In this document: positions 17,095 through 26,422 of the stretch, in pieces | How the letters are laid out: each line of letters starts with the position of its first letter | Position numbering within the stretch: the stretch's first letter is position 1 | NCBI GenBank assembly: GCA_004402895.1 | Contig: SORT01000001.1 | Coordinates: forward strand, 39,621 to 103,620 | Length of the DNA: 64,000 bases | Direction of reading: 5' to 3' | Source: Fidelibacterota bacterium MT.SAG.3 | Lineage (GTDB): Bacteria; Fidelibacterota; SORT01 | The notes under the pieces: generated by a model | Databases searched by the model: none | Told to the model about the DNA's origin: nothing | The model's input: the letters and a program-made list of their open reading frames with translations, nothing else | Program-made: the position numbers and the translations under genes

Positions 17095-19275
17095 ATGATA
17101 CAGGTGTTTGAAGCGATAGAAAAACGGATTAAACCGAAATATCCGAGAAAATTCCGTAAACTTCTCAATAGCACCGCCTATACGATAAGCTCTGAGGATC
17201 AAGAATTTCTGTGGAACGCTTATACCTTTGCCCGCAGAGCGCATAAGGGACAATTACGCCTTTCGGGAGAGCCTTACTTCGAGCATTGTTATCAAACCGC
17301 TCTGAATCTCGCTAAAATGAATATGGACAAGGTCACACTTGCCGGTGGTTTGCTGCATGACGTATTAGAGGATGCCGAGGTGACTATCGAAGATATAACT
17401 GAGGAGTTTGGTGATGAAGTCAGCCTTCTGGTAAAAGGCGTCACCAAGATCTCCGAATTGGATTATAAGAGCAGTGAGGAGAAACAAGCAGGGAACTTCA
17501 GAAAGTTACTCTTTTCCGTTATAGAAGATATAAGAGTTATACTGATTAAATTTGCGGATAGGCTTCATAACATGAATACTCTTGAATATCTTCCCGAATC
17601 CAAAGCTAAGCGTATCGCGCTTGAAACTCGTGATATTTATGCGCCGCTTGCGCACAGGCTCGGAATGGGTAAGGTGAAATGGGAGCTTGAAGATCTCGCG
17701 CTGAAAGCGTTAGACCCGGAAGCATATAAAAGCATAGATAAAAAGGTAAAAGATAGACGCGGCGAAAGGGAGCGATATATACAGAAGGTAGCGAAACCGC
17801 TCAAAATCAAACTCAAGCAAGAAAATATCAGAGCGGAGATCTCCGGCAGACCTAAACATTTTTACAGCATTCATGGTAAGATGGCACGCCGTCAAAAACC
17901 GTTCGAGGAGATATACGATCTTTTTGCGATAAGGGTCATAGTAGATTCAATATCTGAGTGTTATGCCACACTGGGTTTTGTCCATTCGATGCATAAACCG
18001 GTCGCTGAAAGGTTTAAGGATTTCATAGCTATCCCGAAGGCTAACGGATATCAATCGATCCATACTACCATAGTCGGACCGGGTGGAAGGATGGTGGAAG
18101 TACAAATTCGTACACATGAGATGGATCGAACCGCTGAGGACGGTATAGCGGCTCATTGGCGCTATAAAGAGGGTAAGGGTGAAGAGGAGGATCTCGATCA
18201 ATACATGAACTGGTTGAAAGAACTCATTGAAACACTTCAGAGCGATGATAGTGACCCGTCCGAGTTTTTAACGTCCCTGAAGATAGATCTTTTTAAAGAT
18301 GAGATCTTTGCTTTCACTCCCAAGGGAGAACTGATTCAATTACCTACCGGCTCCACTCCCGTGGATTTCGCCTATGCAGTACATACGGAGGTTGGTAATC
18401 ACTGTATAGGAGCAAAAGTCAGCGGAAAGATGGTACCTCTCAACACTCAACTTTCCAGTGGTGATTCGGTTGAGATTTTGACCAGCGACTCTCAAACACC
18501 TAATCCATCTCACCTTAAGTTCGTCAAAACGGGAAAGGCGAGATCAAGGATCAAACGCTGGGAAAAGATGGAACGGCGCGAGCAAGCTGTCAAGCTTGGA
18601 AGGGAGATAATTGAAAAGCAGTTCAAGCGAAAGAAAATACCGAAAATAAATAAAAAACTCGGACAAGTATTAGAGTCAACGAAATTCACATCTTTAGAAG
18701 AACTTTACTCCGCTGTCGGTTTAGGCAATTTCGCCATAGAAAAACTGTTGAATATAGTTCTTCCTCCTGAAATCAAAGAGAAGCATAAAACTGAAGAGAA
18801 GGGTAAAAAGAGTTTTTTCGAGCTGGCGCGCAGGCGTGTAAAAGGGGTTAGAGTTCAAGGGATAGACAACATCATGATAAATTTCGGAAAATGTTGTCAA
18901 CCGATCCCCGGTGATGAGATAGTCGGTTTTATTACGAAAGGAAAAGGCGTAATCATACATCGTGTCGATTGTAAGGATTCAGCGCACCTCTTTAGCTCTC
19001 AGGAAAGGACGATCGAAGTAGAGTGGGATACGGGTAAGAAGGATGAATTTCTTGTTCGTTTACGGATTCAAGCGAGGGAAAGGAAGCATTTCTTGCGTGA
19101 TCTGACCGAAAGCATATCCACTACAAACACGAATATACTCAGTCTTGATTTAGAGGTTTTAGATGAAATAGCAAGCGTGAAATTGTTAGTACAGGTGAAG
19201 GATTTAAAACATTTTAATAACGTACGCAAAAAAATAGGCGATATATCTGGAATTATTGGAGTTGAAAGGGGATAA
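17095..19275 (+). CDS. Bifunctional (p)ppGpp synthetase/hydrolase RelA/SpoT
   Basis: This enzyme makes and degrades the alarmone (p)ppGpp. Domain order is standard: HD hydrolase with HKGQLRLSGEPYFEHC, LLHDVLEDAEV and KFADRLHNMNTLEYL, all metal-binding residues kept; synthetase with DLFAIRVIVDS, then KDFIAIPKANGYQSIHTTIVG, EVQIRTHEMDRTAEDGIAAHW; TGS domain FAFTPKGELIQLPTGSTPVDFAYAVH (quoted in part: FTPKGELIQLP); a zinc-finger-like CCQPIPGDEIVGF region; and a C-terminal ACT domain. At 726 residues it is full length. The intact HD motif suggests both activities. It is probably cotranscribed with dnaB. Confidence 0.95.
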   Translation: MIQVFEAIEKRIKPKYPRKFRKLLNSTAYTISSEDQEFLWNAYTFARRAHKGQLRLSGEPYFEHCYQTALNLAKMNMDKVTLAGGLLHDVLEDAEVTIEDITEEFGDEVSLLVKGVTKISELDYKSSEEKQAGNFRKLLFSVIEDIRVILIKFADRLHNMNTLEYLPESKAKRIALETRDIYAPLAHRLGMGKVKWELEDLALKALDPEAYKSIDKKVKDRRGERERYIQKVAKPLKIKLKQENIRAEISGRPKHFYSIHGKMARRQKPFEEIYDLFAIRVIVDSISECYATLGFVHSMHKPVAERFKDFIAIPKANGYQSIHTTIVGPGGRMVEVQIRTHEMDRTAEDGIAAHWRYKEGKGEEEDLDQYMNWLKELIETLQSDDSDPSEFLTSLKIDLFKDEIFAFTPKGELIQLPTGSTPVDFAYAVHTEVGNHCIGAKVSGKMVPLNTQLSSGDSVEILTSDSQTPNPSHLKFVKTGKARSRIKRWEKMERREQAVKLGREIIEKQFKRKKIPKINKKLGQVLESTKFTSLEELYSAVGLGNFAIEKLLNIVLPPEIKEKHKTEEKGKKSFFELARRRVKGVRVQGIDNIMINFGKCCQPIPGDEIVGFITKGKGVIIHRVDCKDSAHLFSSQERTIEVEWDTGKKDEFLVRLRIQARERKHFLRDLTESISTTNTNILSLDLEVLDEIASVKLLVQVKDLKHFNNVRKKIGDISGIIGVERG

Positions 19276-19298
19276 TTTAGAGCTTGAAGCTAATGAAC

Positions 19299-19327
19299 TT
19301 GTTATTTATCTTAAACTTACATATAAA
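19299..19327 (+). promoter_or_regulatory. Putative sigma70-type promoter for the HU/IHF gene
   Basis: TTGTTA (19299-19304), a 17-base spacer, and TATAAA (19322-19327) lie in the gap after relA/spoT. Transcription would begin about 20 bases before the HU start codon at 19355. The -10 box matches five of six consensus positions and the -35 four. Confidence 0.5.
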
Positions 19328-19354
19328 TGCAATAATTATAATGAGGAATGAGCG

Positions 19355-19678
19355 ATGAGTTCAATTACCTATACCAAGAGGGATGTCGCAAGAAGCACTG
19401 CGAGGAAGCTCGGGTTAAAAATTTACATGGTTGAAGAAATTGTTGATGGTGTATTTACAACACTGAGAGAAATGATGAGTAAAGAAGTACCTTCAATCAG
19501 AATTGAAGTAAGGAATTTCGGAGTTTTTGAAGTGAAACCTACAAAGGCAAAACCGAAAGCACGGAACCCCAGAACTAATGAAATAATTCATGTTCCTCCG
19601 AGAAGAAAGACTCACTTCAGACCTGGTAAATTACTGAAACAATCCCTTAGGCAGCCTTTAGATACATTACGAGGCTAA
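19355..19678 (+). CDS. HU/IHF-family nucleoid DNA-binding protein
   Basis: HU/IHF proteins bend and compact DNA as dimers. The 107 residues include the N-terminal helical part TKRDVARSTARKLGLKIYMVEEIVDGVF, the beta-saddle RIEVRNFGVFEVKPTKAKPKARNPRTNE (the conserved GxFxVxxxxARxxRNPxTxE pattern) and the beta-arm tip, here NEIIHVPPRRKTHFRPGKLLK. The RNPRT motif with the Pro that intercalates DNA is intact. A ribosome site ATGAGGAATGAGCG precedes the ATG, and it has its own promoter candidate. Whether it acts as HU or IHF-like cannot be told from the sequence. Confidence 0.92.
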   Translation: MSSITYTKRDVARSTARKLGLKIYMVEEIVDGVFTTLREMMSKEVPSIRIEVRNFGVFEVKPTKAKPKARNPRTNEIIHVPPRRKTHFRPGKLLKQSLRQPLDTLRG

Positions 19679-19739
19679 TCCGCCTCGCTCTATTCAGATC
19701 TTTGTACTGTTCAGCCGGCACACATGCGAATCACACATT

Positions 19740-20177
19740 TTGAGAGATCCAGGAAGAATTTTAAGTATAGATTACGGCGAGAAGAGGATAGGACTTGCCA
19801 TAACAGACCCACTGGCTATAACCGCACGCGGATTTCAAACACTCATCAATAAGGATAGAGAAGGACTCCTCAGAAACCTCGTTGATATAATTAATTCAAA
19901 TGAGATTAAAAAGATTGTCATAGGTATTCCTTATTCGTTAGATGGCTCGATCGGGCAAATGGCGGAAAGAGTAAAGAAATTCGGCAAGGAACTTTCGACC
20001 AAAACTGATGTTGAAATTGAGGAGTGGCCGGAGGAGTATTCATCGGAAGACGCAAAAAAAGAATTAAGAAAATTGGGTGTTGATTTCAGGAAAGATAAGG
20101 GGAAAGTGGATAGGATGGCTGCGGCTTTGGTATTGCGTTCATATTTGAACGCTCAACCGTTGACGGAGTCGCTTTAG
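19740..20177 (+). CDS. ruvX: RuvX/YqgF-family RNase H-fold nuclease
   Basis: The first motif ILSIDYGEKRIGLAITDPL, with the catalytic Asp in the RNase H fold, and the later KIVIGIPYSLDGSIGQMAERV and EEWPEEYSSEDA stretches match YqgF/RuvX, which in bacteria processes the 5' end of pre-16S rRNA and was earlier proposed as a Holliday-junction resolvase. A terminal VDRMAAALVLRSYL segment holds the last conserved Asp. The 145 residues are typical. The start is a TTG at 19740; no in-frame ATG would keep the first beta strand. It is followed seven bases later by lnt. Confidence 0.92.
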   Translation: MRDPGRILSIDYGEKRIGLAITDPLAITARGFQTLINKDREGLLRNLVDIINSNEIKKIVIGIPYSLDGSIGQMAERVKKFGKELSTKTDVEIEEWPEEYSSEDAKKELRKLGVDFRKDKGKVDRMAAALVLRSYLNAQPLTESL

Positions 20178-20184
20178 ACTCATC

Positions 20185-21750
20185 ATGGCGGAGACTCTTC
20201 CATCCGATTCGGGACAAAATAATCAAGAAAAACGAATAGATTACGCATTATTAGGCTTCCATGCGTTGCTGTTCGGAGCGGCATTTCCACCTTTAATTAA
20301 CGGTTATTTTGCATGGATTGCGTTTATCCCTTATCTATTCTTTCTTGAGAGAAATCTTGGAAATAAAAATTTCAAAAGAAATTTTGCTGTCGGTTTTTTC
20401 TCTAATCTTATCATAATCTACTGGATCGGGCTAAACTCGGGGGCGTGGATGCCGATAGCGGTTTTGACGCTCATCGGCTCCCTGATCGTACTCGCTCTCT
20501 GGTTCTCTTTGTTCGGGTGGGTAATCGAACGAGTTTGGAAGAGATGGGGAGAGAAAACCATTTGGGCTGTTCCCTTTATTTGGGTGGGGATTGAGTTCAT
20601 ACGGAGTCATGGCTCGCTTGCATTTCCATGGACCATGGTTGCAAACACTCAAACTTATTATATTTCGATTATACAGATTTCAGCGATAACGGGTGCGTGG
20701 GGCGTATCATTGTTCGTTATGTTTGCGAACGTCTTGGGTTACAAGGCTCTGAAATCCATTAGCGCTCCTAAAAAAGCGATAGGTTTTGCGGTAGCGGCGA
20801 TTCTTACACTTGCAATCCCGTGGACTTACGGAATTATTGTGTTAGACGGAGCGGACGAGCGCCTTGCGAGCATCGATAACAGGATCAGTGTCAGCATAGT
20901 TCAGCCGAATCTCGACCCGAAAGTAAAGTGGGATAAATCAAAAAGAGATAACGTTTACAGACTTTACGGGGACATGCATTATAAAGCGGGAGAGAGCAAA
21001 CCGGATCTTATTATTTGGCCTGAAACAGCCACCCCCGCTTATCTTCGATCCAACCGGGACGGAAGATTCGATCAGGTTCTTTCATTTGTCGATTCGATTA
21101 AGGTACCGCTGTTGACCGGGACTCTGGATTACAAATACATTGATGATATAAAGTTCAAAAAGTACAACTCATCATTTCTCTTGCTTCCCGGTTCAAGGGA
21201 GATCGAAAAGTATCATAAGATGCGTCTTGTTCCCTTTGCGGAAAAAGTGCCATTCGAGGATCGGTTTCCGATATTATCAAACATTGACCTTGGACAGGCA
21301 AATTTTTCGAGTGGGGGAGAGTATAAAATATTTGACGTAGAGGGAAAGAAATTTTCGGTACAAATTTGCTTTGAATCTACTTTCCCTTCTCTCAGCAGAA
21401 AATTCGTGAATAACGGAGCCGAGATGTTGATAATAATTACCAATGATGCATGGTTCGGCAATTCTTCTCAACCTTATCAGCATGCTCAGATAGCGGTCAT
21501 GAGGGCAGTGGAAAACCGACGCGCCATAGCGAGAAGCGCAAATACCGGTGTATCTGAACTCGTCGACCCATATGGCCGAATAATAAAATCGCTACCTTTC
21601 AATGAGAGAGGCATTATCTCAGGCGTGATTCCACTAATGACAGAAAAAACGTTCTATGTCAGATATGGTGATTATTTAGGTTGGATAACCGCGGCGCTCA
21701 CTCTTTTACTGTTTGGATTGACCTGGATAAAAGATTCAAAGAATGAATAA
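20185..21750 (+). CDS. lnt: Apolipoprotein N-acyltransferase
   Basis: Lnt adds the third acyl chain to bacterial lipoproteins in the inner membrane. The N-terminal half is hydrophobic with about seven membrane helices, including the conserved GSLAFPWTMVANTQ region; the C-terminal nitrilase-like domain carries the triad Glu in LIIWPETATPAYL (near 274), Lys in YHKMRLVPFAEKVPFEDRFP (near 341) and Cys in VQICFESTFPSLSRKF (near 393), followed by NDAWFGNSSQPYQH and AVENRRAIARSANTGVSELVDPYG. Length 521 is normal. It fits the many lipoproteins in this window. A final membrane helix anchors the C-terminus. It overlaps the next gene by eight bases. Confidence 0.96.
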   Translation: MAETLPSDSGQNNQEKRIDYALLGFHALLFGAAFPPLINGYFAWIAFIPYLFFLERNLGNKNFKRNFAVGFFSNLIIIYWIGLNSGAWMPIAVLTLIGSLIVLALWFSLFGWVIERVWKRWGEKTIWAVPFIWVGIEFIRSHGSLAFPWTMVANTQTYYISIIQISAITGAWGVSLFVMFANVLGYKALKSISAPKKAIGFAVAAILTLAIPWTYGIIVLDGADERLASIDNRISVSIVQPNLDPKVKWDKSKRDNVYRLYGDMHYKAGESKPDLIIWPETATPAYLRSNRDGRFDQVLSFVDSIKVPLLTGTLDYKYIDDIKFKKYNSSFLLLPGSREIEKYHKMRLVPFAEKVPFEDRFPILSNIDLGQANFSSGGEYKIFDVEGKKFSVQICFESTFPSLSRKFVNNGAEMLIIITNDAWFGNSSQPYQHAQIAVMRAVENRRAIARSANTGVSELVDPYGRIIKSLPFNERGIISGVIPLMTEKTFYVRYGDYLGWITAALTLLLFGLTWIKDSKNE

Positions 21751-22345
21751 ACAGAATATCAATATTATATTGTTTGTGATGCTCTTCCCATTTTCGATCT
21801 TATCAGCTCAGAGAACGATTCCGAATAACATAGCATTCGCAACTGAAACTATTAAAAATGCCATAAATGAATTAAAAATTTCTGAAGAACTCCGTTCCGA
21901 TAAAACATATCATATTCAGAGATCGAAGTCAGACAGCCTTTCAGCCTTTCTATCAGATGTAGTTTCCGAATATTTGAAAGAGAGCGGACATAAAACTGTT
22001 TTTAACCGTCATGGTGATAATCCGGAGAGTGATTTACTGTTAAGGATAATTGAACCGATACTCGACTTGGACGTTAAATGTGATAAAAGAACAGTTGCCG
22101 GGGAGTTTACTATTCTGTTATATTCGGTTGAAGCAGGCGAAATAAATTGGGGAAAGGAGTATTCGGTGATAATTGCAGCGGAAGACAACGTCGGTGGGAA
22201 GAGCGCACGATATTTAAATAGCTCGGTTCCGGTGTTTCTTCGTATAGAAAAAAAGGCTGCTTTTTCAGGTAAAAAGTTAGAAAAAGTTCTCGCGCTGACT
22301 GTCGTGGGGATCATTACATATTTGTTTTATTCAATAAGGGGATAA
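21743..22345 (+). CDS. Secreted protein of unknown function with C-terminal membrane segment
   Basis: I do not recognise this family. A signal peptide (MNKQNINIILFVMLFPFSILSAQ) precedes about 150 mixed alpha/beta residues and a C-terminal hydrophobic stretch (KVLALTVVGIITYLFYS) ending in a short basic tail, so the body probably lies in the periplasm with a C-terminal anchor. Motifs that may be conserved include SDLLLRIIEPILDLDVKCDK and EFTILLYSVEAGEINWGKEY, the latter resembling the strand pattern of envelope lipoproteins in which each subunit reports on its operon's cargo. The ATG overlaps lnt by eight bases, so it is translationally coupled to it and followed by another unknown secreted protein. 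Confidence 0.7.
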   Translation: MNKQNINIILFVMLFPFSILSAQRTIPNNIAFATETIKNAINELKISEELRSDKTYHIQRSKSDSLSAFLSDVVSEYLKESGHKTVFNRHGDNPESDLLLRIIEPILDLDVKCDKRTVAGEFTILLYSVEAGEINWGKEYSVIIAAEDNVGGKSARYLNSSVPVFLRIEKKAAFSGKKLEKVLALTVVGIITYLFYSIRG

Positions 22346-22349
22346 GAGA

Positions 22350-23102
22350 TTGAGGATAGTTGGTCATTCACTTTTGCTTTTCAGTGTTCAACTCGGATTG
22401 GGAATTTCGGTCGTTTCCGGTTCCAAAGGAGAAGTTGATTCTCGTATACCGATAGGATTTCTTCAGGAGGTAAGCATCAGTCTCAAGGTTTCACATCAAT
22501 CAGAGCTTAAGAATCCGCCGGTTGCTGTTCGGTTCGTTCCACAAAACGGTGCAGCCCGGATGTCAAAGCGGAAGGCGATTTTTATGTCGATGTTGTTACC
22601 CGGATTGGGAGAGCGTTCAATAGGCAGCTATCGATCGGCGAATCTGTTTTACGGAAGTGAATCGAGTCTATGGCTCTCTCTATTTATATTTCAAAAAAGG
22701 AAAGAATGGAAAAGAGAGGATTACCAGACCTATGCAGCCGCGAGAGCTGGTGTGAATAATGAAGGAAAGAACGACCAATTTTATTCCGACGTAAGTAATT
22801 TTTCCGATGTAGACGAATTCAATGCTGCTATCAGAAGAAGCAGAGAACCGGAAAGCGTTTATAGCGGCGCCGATGAACAATGGAGTTGGAGCACCGAAGA
22901 GGAGAGACTGAAATTCAAATCATTGAAATTAGAGAGTGACAATGCGGGTCAAAATATAAAACGAATTATTGGAGTAATGCTCGTCAACAGAATATTTAGC
23001 GTAATGAATACGGTCTATCGCTATAATAAGTTGGATTCACCAGCCACTTTGAGTTTGAATATTGGAAATTTCCCCGAACTGTCGTTGACAGCTAAATTCT
23101 GA
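22350..23102 (+). CDS. DUF5683-like membrane-associated protein
   Basis: A hydrophobic N-terminus (MRIVGHSLLLFSVQLGLGISVVSG) is followed by a segment SKRKAIFMSMLLPGLGERSIGSYRSA that resembles the S-x-K-A-x-x-x-S-x-x-x-P-G-x-G core of DUF5683 proteins of Bacteroidetes and relatives, whose function is unknown. Two hydrophobic stretches (SSLWLSLFIFQ; IKRIIGVMLVNRIFSVMNTVYR) flank a charged central part rich in Asp/Glu/Tyr. The start is the TTG at 22350, four bases after the previous stop, with AAGGGG upstream. Its last 11 bases overlap the end of the convergent aminopeptidase gene. Assignment to DUF5683 rests on one motif. Confidence 0.6.
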   Translation: MRIVGHSLLLFSVQLGLGISVVSGSKGEVDSRIPIGFLQEVSISLKVSHQSELKNPPVAVRFVPQNGAARMSKRKAIFMSMLLPGLGERSIGSYRSANLFYGSESSLWLSLFIFQKRKEWKREDYQTYAAARAGVNNEGKNDQFYSDVSNFSDVDEFNAAIRRSREPESVYSGADEQWSWSTEEERLKFKSLKLESDNAGQNIKRIIGVMLVNRIFSVMNTVYRYNKLDSPATLSLNIGNFPELSLTAKF

Positions 23103-24045
23103 TCTTCCCGCCTGACAAAATAACTTTTTCATCTATTGTAACTTTAGGCCGTAGTAAAATTCCGTCAAGATGGCTTCCGACGTCACAAGTTCCTCCCATG
23201 GTAAGGTTATTTCCGAGCGCTATATGAATAGTTCCAAGTATCTTTTCATCTTCTAACACTTTTCCTGTCAATTTTGCTTTAGGATTTGTTCCGATGCCGA
23301 GCTCGGCAATATTACGTCCCTTTCTGCCGAAAGGAGCAAGTTGCTTTCGAAGCAAGCGAGCTTCTCTGTTACCCAGAATTTTGGTTACGAATCCTTTGGA
23401 AACATACATCTTGATCGGTTTCTTAATGATGCCGGATTGACCCATTGAGCCGTCCACAACGAGAATCCCCTCGGCGCTGCCTTCAACTGGCGCAAGAAAT
23501 GCCTCGCCCGCCGGAATATTGCATGTCATCCCGGGTTCAGTTACGAAGCCTGTATCGGCAATCCCCTTTTTCCCTCTGATGGACATACGCAGATCTGTCC
23601 CCGCAGGAGTTGTAATATGAACATTGCTTCCGATAGTGAGAATATCAGTCATCTTATTGGTTATTCGCGCCATTTTGTGCATATCGACATTACCTGCCCG
23701 GGCAAGCATCTCCTCTGTGACTCCAGGAAGAGTGATGGTTCTCGCACCCTTCTTGCTGGCAGCTCTGCGCGCGTTCGTATGGGTCAATGATTTCGAAGTC
23801 GGACAGATCAGTACATCGACGTCTTTCATAAGTTTTGCAATCACTTCAGGAGGTTCCTCTCCGTCGGTCTTACCGGGAATGATATCCACGAGCATTGATT
23901 GAGCTTTTAGTTTTTGAGCCATTTCATGAAACATTATACCGATATGCCGTTTGTGAATATCAGTAATTACGAGCAGTGTTTCACCCTTTTTAACGGCAAG
24001 TGAGCTGCGTAAGGCAGTTTCGATCGCGTCTGATAATTTTTTCAA
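23092..24045 (-). CDS. M29-like metallo-aminopeptidase
   Basis: The protein resembles the AmpS/thermophilic aminopeptidase group (COG2309): an N-terminal domain with KKGETLLVITDIHKRH and a C-terminal part with MTCNIPAGEAFLAPVEGSAEG, RNIAELGIGTNPKAKLTG and GGTCDVGSHLDGILL, in which the Glu, Glu, His and Asp residues fit the metal ligands of that fold. Such enzymes remove N-terminal residues from peptides, often using two divalent metals; the substrate is unknown. I chose the TTG at 24045 because GGGAAG sits five bases upstream and the family N-terminus fits; an upstream TTG at 24102 would add 19 residues. Its 3' end overlaps the convergent neighbour by 11 bases. Confidence 0.8.
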   Translation of the reverse strand: MKKLSDAIETALRSSLAVKKGETLLVITDIHKRHIGIMFHEMAQKLKAQSMLVDIIPGKTDGEEPPEVIAKLMKDVDVLICPTSKSLTHTNARRAASKKGARTITLPGVTEEMLARAGNVDMHKMARITNKMTDILTIGSNVHITTPAGTDLRMSIRGKKGIADTGFVTEPGMTCNIPAGEAFLAPVEGSAEGILVVDGSMGQSGIIKKPIKMYVSKGFVTKILGNREARLLRKQLAPFGRKGRNIAELGIGTNPKAKLTGKVLEDEKILGTIHIALGNNLTMGGTCDVGSHLDGILLRPKVTIDEKVILSGGKIRI

Positions 24046-24297
24046 CTTCTTCCCTACTAAATGAATTCGTTTCGCTTCGCCAAAATTAGAATAGATAACC
24101 AACTGATTATGGGGAAGAAAGTCAAGGGATATTTCTCTGACTTACGTGGCAAATCGATCGATTTGTGAAAGAACTTAGAGTAAGGGTGAGTATAAAGACC
24201 TGAATTGACTTTAATGTCAAACAGCTTAAATTATAAATCAATTGGCGCATTTTAATTAAATATATTTGATTTTACGAGGATCATTCAATCGGTTCAC

Positions 24298-25020
24298 ATG
24301 GCTCTTGACCCACGAGTAAGAACACTTCTGTTTTTCTGTCTTCTCCTGCTTGCAATGAATAGTAGTATTGCAGCAATATTGACGGGAGTGATATTTTTAG
24401 TAATACTATTAGCATTAGAGACTCATGGTTATAAACGTTTTTGGAACAGTTCGAAGTATTTTCTGATGCTTGTGCCGCTAACTTTCGGATTTCATCTCCT
24501 GCTTGCTACTGATATTTTCGGAGCAGCTCAATCGATATCTCTTAATGAAGCGATCGAAAAAGCTCTGTTTTTCACAAGCAGGGTAGGATTGCTGGTCTCC
24601 GCCGGTGCTTATTTCTCGATGTCCGTTGATCCGGCGAGCTTAACTGAATCACTCCGGGAATTCGTGACACCGATAGGGAAAATTGGGATATCGATAGAAC
24701 AGCTGTTACTGGTTTTCTTGCTGACGCTTTCCTTTGCTCCGATTATTTCTGAACAAGCGATACGCATCAAAGAGGCACAGATGGCAAGGGGAATATCAAC
24801 CGGGGGTAATTTGCTCAGCCGCATTTCGAAGATGTTACCGATACTGATTCCGCTCTTTACTCTCAGTATAAACAGAGCAGAACGAATGGCATTGATCCTT
24901 GACTCACGTGGATACAACGCTCCTGTTAAAAAAACAAGTTTAAAAAAATTTAAGTTCATGAAGAGCGATTACTTGGTGAGCGTCTTATCAATAGCGATTA
25001 CATTGTTCGTGATAATTTGA
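24298..25020 (+). CDS. Energy-coupling factor transporter T-like membrane protein
   Basis: EcfT/CbiQ is the membrane coupling subunit of ECF vitamin and metal importers. Five or so hydrophobic helices (LLFFCLLLLAMN; AILTGVIFLVILLAL; YFLMLVPLTFGFHLLL; QLLLVFLLTLSFAPII) are followed by two Ala-Arg-Gly-type coupling motifs, AQMARGIS and LILDSRGYNAP, that in EcfT contact the ATPases. No EcfA ATPase or S component is adjacent. The next gene, truA, is a frequent neighbour of ecfT in Firmicutes, so a relic of that order is plausible. Upstream a TTGAC-N6-GTCAA inverted repeat (24205-24220) may be part of a promoter or operator. ATG at 24298, weak ribosome site. Confidence 0.8.
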   Translation: MALDPRVRTLLFFCLLLLAMNSSIAAILTGVIFLVILLALETHGYKRFWNSSKYFLMLVPLTFGFHLLLATDIFGAAQSISLNEAIEKALFFTSRVGLLVSAGAYFSMSVDPASLTESLREFVTPIGKIGISIEQLLLVFLLTLSFAPIISEQAIRIKEAQMARGISTGGNLLSRISKMLPILIPLFTLSINRAERMALILDSRGYNAPVKKTSLKKFKFMKSDYLVSVLSIAITLFVII

Positions 25021-25021
25021 T

Positions 25022-25765
25022 ATGAGAAATATTAAAATCCTTATCGAGTATGACGGTACTAACTATAAAGGATGGCAGATACAATCAAACGCAAGATCGG
25101 TGCAGGGCGAACTGACTAAATCACTCCGGTCAATGGTCGGCGGCAATGTGACACTGACCGGCGCGGGCAGAACCGACAGCGGTGTACACGCGATGGGTCA
25201 AGTGGCGAATTTTAGAACGGAGTCTCAAATATCCGCCAATAAATTTATGGAAGGGTTGAACGGCACTCTCCCCAAAGACATACGAATATTGAATTCTATG
25301 GAAGTAGAAGAGGATTTTCACTCACGCCGGGATGCTTTAGAACGACAGTACCATTACAAGATTATAAAAAGGGAGACTGCCCTTGCGCGATTTTATGCTT
25401 ACGGTCCGGGTTATGATCTAAGTCTGCAAGATATGGTTTCGGCTGCGAAAATTATCAAAGCAAAAACTGATTTTGGCTCATTTTGTAAAACGAGATCTAA
25501 AACGGAAAATAAAAAATGTAAAATAAAGAAATCTGAATGGCGTGAAAATGGTGATTATATGTATTATACTATAGCAGCGGATAGGTTTATTTATAATATG
25601 GTCAGATCATTAGTGGGGACGATGATAGAGGTTGGGAGGGGAAAGATAACTGTGGAACAATTTGAAGAGATATTTGACAAATCAGATAGGAGCGCGGCAG
25701 GACCTAATGCTCCTGCTTACGGATTATATCTCGAAAAAGTAGTCTATACGGAGAACTTTAACTGA
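25022..25765 (+). CDS. truA: tRNA pseudouridine synthase A
   Basis: TruA makes pseudouridine at positions 38-40 of tRNA anticodon arms. The N-terminus IKILIEYDGTNYKGWQIQ, the catalytic Asp in GAGRTDSGVHAMGQVANF, the LPKDIRIL and FHSRRDALERQYHYKI stretches, and the C-terminal DRFIYNMVRSLVGTMIEVGRG are all family signatures. At 247 residues it is normal. It starts one base after the ecfT stop and is followed 12 bases later by the transaldolase gene. Confidence 0.96.
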   Translation: MRNIKILIEYDGTNYKGWQIQSNARSVQGELTKSLRSMVGGNVTLTGAGRTDSGVHAMGQVANFRTESQISANKFMEGLNGTLPKDIRILNSMEVEEDFHSRRDALERQYHYKIIKRETALARFYAYGPGYDLSLQDMVSAAKIIKAKTDFGSFCKTRSKTENKKCKIKKSEWRENGDYMYYTIAADRFIYNMVRSLVGTMIEVGRGKITVEQFEEIFDKSDRSAAGPNAPAYGLYLEKVVYTENFN

Positions 25766-25777
25766 TAAAGGAGCAGC

Positions 25778-26422
25778 ATGAAAATATTTTTGGACACGGC
25801 AAATGTTGAGGAGATCAAAGAAGGAGCTTCGTGGGGCATTGTAGATGGAGTAACGACCAATCCGTCACTTATTGCAAAAGAGGGCAGGGACTTTGAAACT
25901 GTGATTAAAGAAATTTGTGAAATAGTTGACGGTCCTGTGAACGCTGAAGTAGTGGGATTGAAAACTGAGGAAATGATAACCGAAGGCAGGAAACTTCGAG
26001 AGCTCCACGACAACATCTGCGTAAAAATTCCGATGACGGTTGACGGGATCAAGGCAGTCAAAGTTCTCAGCGGAGAGGGAACAATGACAAACGTAACTCT
26101 TATTTTTTCCTCCTTACAAGCTCTTCTCGCGGCAAAAGCAGGGGCGACATTCGTAAGCCCTTTTGTCGGCAGAATTGATGACATGGCTATGCCGGGTATG
26201 GACTTAATTGCTGATATTTCACAGATCTACGAAAATTATGGATACGAAACGGAGATCATTGTCGCCAGCATTCGCAATCCTCTCCATGTAGTCGACACAG
26301 CTCTTTATGGAGCGGATATAGCAACACTTCCGATGAAAGTATTGCATCAGATGGCTAAACATCCATTGACGGACAGGGGCATAGAGCAATTCCTTAAAGA
26401 TTGGGAGTCAATGAAATCATAG
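25778..26422 (+). CDS. Transaldolase/fructose-6-phosphate aldolase-type protein
   Basis: A 214-residue short transaldolase (TalC/FSA group) that either moves a three-carbon unit in the pentose phosphate pathway or cleaves fructose 6-phosphate. Motifs: [26 protein letters not shown], the Schiff-base Lys in [44 protein letters not shown] and [19 protein letters not shown] precedes the ATG by five bases. Which of the two activities it has cannot be settled by eye. Its last 22 bases overlap the htrA start. Confidence 0.92.
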   Translation: MKIFLDTANVEEIKEGASWGIVDGVTTNPSLIAKEGRDFETVIKEICEIVDGPVNAEVVGLKTEEMITEGRKLRELHDNICVKIPMTVDGIKAVKVLSGEGTMTNVTLIFSSLQALLAAKAGATFVSPFVGRIDDMAMPGMDLIADISQIYENYGYETEIIVASIRNPLHVVDTALYGADIATLPMKVLHQMAKHPLTDRGIEQFLKDWESMKS

